From assembly GCA_903940225.1 (NCBI GenBank), contig CAJAKC010000009.1, forward strand, positions 1 to 64,000: 64,000 bases of DNA, given 5' to 3'. How positions within the stretch are numbered: position 1 is the first letter of the stretch; every line of letters starts with the position of its first letter. The position numbers and the translations under genes were made by a program. This document shows, one piece after another, positions 57,981 to 64,000 of the stretch. The notes under the pieces were generated by a model that was not told the origin of the DNA, did not search any database, and saw only the letters and a list, made by a program, of their open reading frames with translations. Source of the DNA: an uncultured Microbacteriaceae bacterium (GTDB lineage Bacteria; Actinomycetota; Actinomycetes; Actinomycetales; Microbacteriaceae).

Positions 57981-60900
57981 GTGAGTCTCGCGGGGTTGGT
58001 GGCATTAGTAAGGCCCCTGACTCGTACCCTCAGCGGGTCTTCGCTTGTCCTCGACGACGGCGCCCGCGCACCCTTTATTGCGGCGATGTGTGCCGATCCG
58101 CAGATCGTTTTGGTCGTCACGGCGACGGGTCGCGAAGCCGATTCGCTGGCGGAATCGCTGACCACGTGGGGCGTCGACGCCATCATTTTCCCATCGTGGG
58201 AAACCCTGCCGCACGAACGGTTGAGCCCGTCGAGTGAGACCATCGCCAACCGGGTCCAGGCGCTGCGCCGCGTGCGCACGTGGAACGGTGCGCAATCACT
58301 TGTTGTCATCGCGAGCGTTCGTGCCGCACTGCAACCCATCTCGGCCGCGGTGGCCGATTCCGCGCCGCTGACGCTGGCCGTCGGCGAACGGCACAACCTG
58401 CTCGATGTGTCGCGGGCGCTTCTGGAACGCGGGTATCAGCGCGTCGACATGGTGTCGCGCCGTGGCGAGATGGCGGTGCGTGGCGGAATCCTTGACGTGT
58501 TCCCACCGCTGGGCGGTCACCCGTGCCGCGTCGACTTTTTCGGCGACGAAATCGACGAGATTCGTGAGTTCTCGATCGCCGACCAGCGATCGCTCGCCAC
58601 CGTGAAATCGGTCGAGGCGTCGGCGGTGCGCGAAATTCTGTTGACCCCCGAAGTACGCAAGCGTGCCGCGAAACTCGCCGAACGCGTGCCGAGCCTGCGT
58701 TCACTGGCCGAACCGATCGCCGAGGGCATCGCCGTTCCCGGAATGGAATCGCTGCTGCCCGCCCTCGTCGACAAGGTCGTTCCGCTCGTGTCGTTCTTTC
58801 CCGACTCTGCGAGCGTCATCGTTGTTGGGCCCGATCGAGTCCGCGCCCGTGCGGAAAGCCTGCGACTGACCAATCAGGAATTCCTCGCCGCAGCGTGGCA
58901 TTCGGTCGGTGACGGCGGTGAGGTTCCCATTGATCTGGCGATGGCCGACTTCGTTGATCTTGACCAGTTCCGCACCGATGTGGCAAAACGCGAATACGTC
59001 ACCATGGCGTCGCTCGATTCCGGAAATGAAACGCGGGTCAACTCGACGCCGATCCCGTCGTTCGTTGGCGACCCCGACGGCGCGGTTGCGTTTGCGGGGG
59101 AGCGCCTGAAGGCCGGCGGAATCGTGGTCATCGTCGCGGCCGGACACGGAACCCTCGATCGCGCCCGTGAGATGCTCTCCGAAGCGGAACTGGCTGCCCG
59201 TCCCGTCGATGTCATTCCCGACGACCCCGAGAAGGGAGTCGCCTACCTCGTCATGGGGTCGATGGATCACGGGGTCGAATTCCCCGACGCCGGGCTGACC
59301 GTCATCGGCGAAGCGGAATTCTTTGGCCGACGCGAATCGAACGTGTCGAAAGACTCAACCCGACTGGCGGCCAAACGAAAGTCCACCGTCGACCCGCTGT
59401 CGCTCGTCGCGGGGGACTACATCGTTCACGAAACGCACGGAATCGGGCGATTCGTCGACATGGTCGAACGCGACATCGTCGTCAACGCGCGCACCAAGAC
59501 AAAAGCAAAGCGCGAATACCTCGTCATCGAATACGCCCCCAGCAAGCGCGGATTCCCGGGCGACAAGTTGTATGTGCCGACCGACCAGTTGGGACTCGTG
59601 TCGCGGTATGTCGGTGGAGAAGACCCGACGCTGTCGAAGATGGGCGGATCGGACTGGTCGGCGACGAAGGGCCGCGCCCGCAAGGCGGTGCGCCAAATCG
59701 CGGTCGAGCTCGTCAAACTGTATGCCGCCCGCGCTCAATCCCGCGGATTCGCGTTCCCGCCGGATACCCCGTGGCAACGCGAGTTGGAAGACGCGTTCCC
59801 GTATCACGAGACTCCCGACCAGTTGACGACCATCGACGAGGTCAAGGCCGACATGGAACGGGAAATCCCGATGGATCGCCTGTTGGCGGGTGACGTCGGG
59901 TTCGGCAAGACCGAGGTTGCTGTTCGCGCAACGTTCAAGGCGGTCATGGCGGGCAAACAGGTCGCCGTCATTGCACCGACCACCCTGTTGGTGCGCCAGC
60001 ACACCGAAACCTTCCGAGACCGATTCGCGGGATTCCCCGTGCGACTCGCGCCGCTGTCGCGATTCCAGTCCGACTCCGAAGTGAAGGCATCGGTTGCGGC
60101 GTTGGCCGACGGAACTCTCGACGTCGTTATCGGAACGCACCGACTGTTGTCGTCGGGGATTAGTTTCAAAGACCTCGGACTGGTCATCATCGACGAGGAA
60201 CAGCGGTTCGGCGTTGAGCACAAAGAGGCGCTGAAGAAACTCAAGACCAACGTCGACGTACTGGCGATGAGCGCGACCCCGATTCCCCGAACGCTCGAGA
60301 TGGCGATTGCGGGAATCCGCGAAATGTCGACCCTTGCCACCCCGCCGGAGGAACGCCATCCTGTGCTCACGTATGTCGGTGAGTACTCGGACGATCAGGT
60401 GTCCGCCGCCATCAAACGCGAAATGCTGCGCGAAGGCCAAGTGTTTTACGTGCACAACCGGGTCTCGTCGATTGCCGGTGTTGCCGCGCGACTGTCGGAA
60501 CTGGTTCCCGACGCGCGCATCGCCGTCGCGCACGGAAAACTGTCCGAAGCACAGCTGGAACAGGTCATGCTCGACTTTTGGGACCGCAAATACGACGTCC
60601 TCGTGTGCACGACGATCATCGAAACCGGTCTCGATGTTCCCAACGCGAACACGCTCATCGTGGACCGCGCCGACAAGTACGGGCTCAGCCAATTGCACCA
60701 ACTGCGCGGTCGCGTCGGCCGCTCGCGCGTTCGTGCTTATGCATATTTCCTCTACGACCGCGGACACGAACTGAGCGAAACCGCCTACGAGCGGCTCAAA
60801 ACGATTTCGCAAAACGCCGACCTCGGTGGGGGAATGGCGATCGCCATGAAAGACCTCGAGTTGCGGGGGGCGGGCAACCTGCTGGGTGCCGAACAGGCCG

Positions 60901-61439
60901 GGCACATCGCCGGAGTCGGGTTCGACCTGTATTTGCGCATGATTTCCGAAGCCGTCGGCGAATTCAAGGGCGAAGCAGCCCCCGAATCGAACGACCTGCG
61001 ACTGGAAATCCCCGTCGACGCCCGAATCCCCGACGACTACATCGATTCCGAGCGGCTGCGACTCGAGGCGTATCAAAAACTGTCCGCCGCGTCCTTCCCG
61101 ACCGCAGCCGACGACGCCATCGACCGCGAACTCGACGAACTCGTCGATCGATACGGCGAGGTCCCCGCGCAAGTGCTCACCCTCGCCTCTATCGCGCGAC
61201 TGCGCCGCAAGATTGCGCTGTGGGGAATCACCGACCTTGTCACCACCGGAACAAACCTGCGAATCGTCGGCGAAGCGCTGCCCGATTCCCGCCAAACTCG
61301 CCTGCAACGACTGTATGCGGGGGCGAAATACGTCACCACCATGAACTCGTCGATCGTGCCGATGCCCGCGCGCGAAGGCGACGAGCTTGTTGCCTGGGTA
61401 GACGACCTCGTCACCGCCATCTATGGTGATGAATCATGA
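57981..61439 (+). CDS. mfd: Transcription-repair coupling factor
   Basis: 1152 aa; GDVGFGKTEVAVRATFKAV, IIDEEQRFGVEHKEALK, MSATPIPRTLEMAIAGIREMS, QLRGRVGRSRVRAYAYFLY. Confidence 0.98.
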   Translation: MSLAGLVALVRPLTRTLSGSSLVLDDGARAPFIAAMCADPQIVLVVTATGREADSLAESLTTWGVDAIIFPSWETLPHERLSPSSETIANRVQALRRVRTWNGAQSLVVIASVRAALQPISAAVADSAPLTLAVGERHNLLDVSRALLERGYQRVDMVSRRGEMAVRGGILDVFPPLGGHPCRVDFFGDEIDEIREFSIADQRSLATVKSVEASAVREILLTPEVRKRAAKLAERVPSLRSLAEPIAEGIAVPGMESLLPALVDKVVPLVSFFPDSASVIVVGPDRVRARAESLRLTNQEFLAAAWHSVGDGGEVPIDLAMADFVDLDQFRTDVAKREYVTMASLDSGNETRVNSTPIPSFVGDPDGAVAFAGERLKAGGIVVIVAAGHGTLDRAREMLSEAELAARPVDVIPDDPEKGVAYLVMGSMDHGVEFPDAGLTVIGEAEFFGRRESNVSKDSTRLAAKRKSTVDPLSLVAGDYIVHETHGIGRFVDMVERDIVVNARTKTKAKREYLVIEYAPSKRGFPGDKLYVPTDQLGLVSRYVGGEDPTLSKMGGSDWSATKGRARKAVRQIAVELVKLYAARAQSRGFAFPPDTPWQRELEDAFPYHETPDQLTTIDEVKADMEREIPMDRLLAGDVGFGKTEVAVRATFKAVMAGKQVAVIAPTTLLVRQHTETFRDRFAGFPVRLAPLSRFQSDSEVKASVAALADGTLDVVIGTHRLLSSGISFKDLGLVIIDEEQRFGVEHKEALKKLKTNVDVLAMSATPIPRTLEMAIAGIREMSTLATPPEERHPVLTYVGEYSDDQVSAAIKREMLREGQVFYVHNRVSSIAGVAARLSELVPDARIAVAHGKLSEAQLEQVMLDFWDRKYDVLVCTTIIETGLDVPNANTLIVDRADKYGLSQLHQLRGRVGRSRVRAYAYFLYDRGHELSETAYERLKTISQNADLGGGMAIAMKDLELRGAGNLLGAEQAGHIAGVGFDLYLRMISEAVGEFKGEAAPESNDLRLEIPVDARIPDDYIDSERLRLEAYQKLSAASFPTAADDAIDRELDELVDRYGEVPAQVLTLASIARLRRKIALWGITDLVTTGTNLRIVGEALPDSRQTRLQRLYAGAKYVTTMNSSIVPMPAREGDELVAWVDDLVTAIYGDES

Positions 61440-62068
61440 GCGAATCCCGCCACCCCGAACTCGACGCGCTGATCGAAGTCATGGCGACGCTGCGCGGCCC
61501 CGACGGGTGCGCGTGGGACCGCGAACAAACGCACGAGTCGCTGCTCAAGTACCTGATCGAAGAAAGTCACGAATTCATCGACGCGGTCGAATCGGGTGAC
61601 CGCGACCACATGATCGAAGAACTGGGCGATGTGCTGTACCAGGTGCTGTTTCACGCCGACCTGGGCGCGGATGCCGAACGACCGTTCGACATCGAGGATG
61701 TTGCCCGCGTCGCCCGAACGAAGATGGTCGGTCGCCACCCCCACGTGTTCGGCGATGTCACTGCCGATACCGCCGACGAGGTTGTCGCGAACTGGGAGAA
61801 ATGGAAAGCCGCCGAAAAGCCCGAACGCGAATCGAAGTTCGACGGACTGCCGAAGGGGCTGCCGGCGCTGGCGCTCGCCGACAAAGTCATCGGAAAACTG
61901 ACACAGGCGCCGTCGAGCGATTCACTGCCGGCGGGCACGACCTCGGATGACCTGGGTGAGCTGTTGTTCGGGCTCGTCGCCGCGGCTAGGGCACAGGGCC
62001 TTGACGCCGAAGCCGCCCTGCGTGCCGCGGTTCGCCGCGCTATTTCCGCGGACGAAGCCGCGGAATAA
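61436..62068 (+). CDS. mazG: MazG family nucleoside triphosphate pyrophosphohydrolase
   Basis: LRGPDGCAWDREQTHESLLKYLIEESHEFIDAVE, EELGDVLYQVLFHADL. Confidence 0.95.
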   Translation: MSESRHPELDALIEVMATLRGPDGCAWDREQTHESLLKYLIEESHEFIDAVESGDRDHMIEELGDVLYQVLFHADLGADAERPFDIEDVARVARTKMVGRHPHVFGDVTADTADEVVANWEKWKAAEKPERESKFDGLPKGLPALALADKVIGKLTQAPSSDSLPAGTTSDDLGELLFGLVAAARAQGLDAEAALRAAVRRAISADEAAE

Positions 62069-63125
62069 CGACCATCCCGGCAATCCATAACGCAACGACC
62101 GACAACTGACCGATCAGCCCTAGGGTGAACCCGGACTGCGTGTCATCGACAACTTTCTGAGATGCCGTGCCATCCGGATAATCGGGATACGGTTGACCCG
62201 TTTCAGCTAAAAGTTCGCACTCGTTGACGACAATGTTTTCGACCGGAGCAATCTGCAGGGCTCGCGACGAAATCGCTACGGTCGAAAACAGATCAATCGG
62301 CGCGGTCACTTTGTTCACCTCGGGGGTAATGGGCGCGCTGTCGCCCGCCCAGAGTGTTTGATCGTAGGTCGCAATCATCGGTTCGACCGATTCAGAGACC
62401 AACACGAAAGGATTGACGGGGGCCGCCGGCCAGACGAGGTCGTAGCGCGGAATCATGACGGTGCTCAACGAAGGGTTGGGACACTTCGGGTCCTTGGGGT
62501 ACCCGGTGTCCGGGTCGACTTCGGACTGGTCGGAAGGCCACTCCATCGACCACGTTCGTGTGGTCTGCTTGATTCCCGGCAACGCGGTAACGGCAGCCAA
62601 GACGAGGAACGGGCCGAGCACGAGCGACGCAATCGCACCGTAGGCGACAGCGGTCGCCGCGCCCGGTTTGCGAATGGTGGTGAACGCGACCGCAACGAGC
62701 AGGTCGACGATGAGGATTTCGAGCTTGAGCGATCCGAGCGCGGGAATCCACACGGCCGGCGAAACACTCGTCGACAGCAGTGCCCAGAGAATCGCGGGCG
62801 TGGCGGCTACGAGGAGTGACGAACCGACGATGAACGCCGTGACGAACGAGTTGAGGAAACCGCTCGCGCCGGTTGCACTGCGAACCCGGTCAACGATCGC
62901 CGGGATGGTGAAGAGTGCGAACGCGAGAACGAACAGCGTCACGAACGACAGTGACATCCGCCCCGCATCGAGCCCCGGGACGGTCGTGTTCTCGTTGAAT
63001 GTGGTGAGTGCCGTCGCGACGAGGGCGAGGATCCCCTCGGCGGCAACGATCGTCAGCCACAGTGGGGTGCGTACGACGGCGACGATGGAATTTCTGATCT
63101 GAGTGACAATTCTGGGATTGCTCAT
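62040..63125 (-). CDS. Multi-pass membrane protein, unknown function
   Basis: 361 aa, several N-terminal TMs, extracytoplasmic region and C-terminal TM; 29-nt convergent overlap with mazG. Confidence 0.65.
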   Translation of the reverse strand: MSNPRIVTQIRNSIVAVVRTPLWLTIVAAEGILALVATALTTFNENTTVPGLDAGRMSLSFVTLFVLAFALFTIPAIVDRVRSATGASGFLNSFVTAFIVGSSLLVAATPAILWALLSTSVSPAVWIPALGSLKLEILIVDLLVAVAFTTIRKPGAATAVAYGAIASLVLGPFLVLAAVTALPGIKQTTRTWSMEWPSDQSEVDPDTGYPKDPKCPNPSLSTVMIPRYDLVWPAAPVNPFVLVSESVEPMIATYDQTLWAGDSAPITPEVNKVTAPIDLFSTVAISSRALQIAPVENIVVNECELLAETGQPYPDYPDGTASQKVVDDTQSGFTLGLIGQLSVVALWIAGMVVIPRLRPRK

Positions 63126-63196
63126 ATGTTAAGTGTCTCACCGTTTGGTCGAAGGCCTGACGGGTATTGTTCGCGGCGCGTGAAACAATAGGGAAC

Positions 63197-64000
63197 ATGG
63201 CGAGCGTGACACCACCCCGAGGGATGCGCGACTTCACGCCCGCCGTCAAGGCTCAGCGTGAACGAGTGTTGTCGCGAATTCGTGATTCCTATCGTGCCCA
63301 CGGCTTCGACGAGATTGAAACGCCCGTCATGGAAGAGTCGAGCCGACTGTCGGCGGGGCTGGGCGGCGACAACGAAAAGCTTGCATTCGGAATCCTCAAG
63401 CGCGGATTAACGGCCGAGGACATTGCCGGCGCCGTCTCGACGGCCGACCTGATCGACATGGGTCTGCGGTACGACCTCACCGTTCCGCTCGCCCGTTTTT
63501 ATGCGACGAACCGCGCGGAACTGCCGCCCGTGTTCCGCGCGATTCAGATTGCACCCGTGTGGCGTGCCGAACGCCCGCAAAAAGGCCGCTTCCGCCAGTT
63601 CGTTCAGTGCGACATGGACATCATCGGCGAATCGGGCATCATCGCCGAGGCCGAACTGCTCACCGCGACCCTGGCGACCCTCGATTCTCTCGGCGTCATG
63701 GGAACGACGATTCGCATCAACGATCGCCGAATCCTGATGGGGATGCTGGCGGCGTTGGGTCTGACCGACACGGCATCCGCCCTCATCACTCTCGACAAAC
63801 TCGACAAGGTCGGGGCCAGCGGCGTGATCGACGAACTGCGCGAACGGGGAACACCCGAATCCGCCCTCGAGACGCTGTCGGCTCTGCTGTCGAGCCATGC
63901 CACCCCGACCGCTGCACCCACGGTCGCCGCGATGGCCGCCGCCCTGCCCGCCGGTGTCTCGCCCGACGCGGTGGCGGAACTCGCCGCGATTGCCGACGCC
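63197..64000 (+). CDS. hisS: Histidine--tRNA ligase, truncated by window edge
   Basis: Not in the ORF track (no stop in window); MASVTPPRGMRDFTPAVKAQRERVLSRIRDSYRAHGFDEIETPVMEES...LRYDLTVPLARF...FRQFVQCDMDIIG. Confidence 0.93.
   Translation, partial: MASVTPPRGMRDFTPAVKAQRERVLSRIRDSYRAHGFDEIETPVMEESSRLSAGLGGDNEKLAFGILKRGLTAEDIAGAVSTADLIDMGLRYDLTVPLARFYATNRAELPPVFRAIQIAPVWRAERPQKGRFRQFVQCDMDIIGESGIIAEAELLTATLATLDSLGVMGTTIRINDRRILMGMLAALGLTDTASALITLDKLDKVGASGVIDELRERGTPESALETLSALLSSHATPTAAPTVAAMAAALPAGVSPDAVAELAAIADA

Noticed and set aside
59355-61307. 650-aa minus-strand ORF opposite mfd
   Set aside because: Shadow ORF typical of high-GC DNA; mfd on the plus strand has full motif support.

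Overview
High-GC actinobacterial chromosome segment (Micrococcales/Microbacteriaceae-like by gene content). It is mostly conserved housekeeping genes: groL, XPB-type helicase, serC, galU, kynA/kynU, ugd, a class I ribonucleotide reductase operon, rsmI-metG-tatD-rsmA-ispE, lspA, glmU-prs, gnd, rplY-pth-mfd-mazG, and a truncated hisS at the right edge. There are four tRNA genes. Several secreted or lipoprotein accessory genes are visibly lower in GC, some next to tRNA genes. The most notable observations are: (1) a nrd operon whose large subunit ends without the canonical C-terminal redox CxxC. A 26-codon ORF with its own Shine-Dalgarno follows immediately in another frame and encodes ...LLQCESCQ, as if the NrdA redox tail were a separate microprotein. 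The NrdB has class Ic-type residues (Glu as first ligand, Phe in place of the radical Tyr). Two NrdR-box-like sites 32 bp apart lie upstream. (2) Two giant secreted proteins (1021 and 1369 aa) that each carry exactly seven RCC1-like blades with an invariant C-x9-C pair per blade. In the larger one the propeller appears inserted inside the ninth copy of a ~105-aa repeat. (3) A 24-bp duplication of the tRNA-Arg 3' end that looks like an attachment-site scar. (4) A galU-rimJ-GLPR-like locus lacking the expected moeA/glp gene. All calls come from reading the sequence and supplied ORFs; no searches were run.
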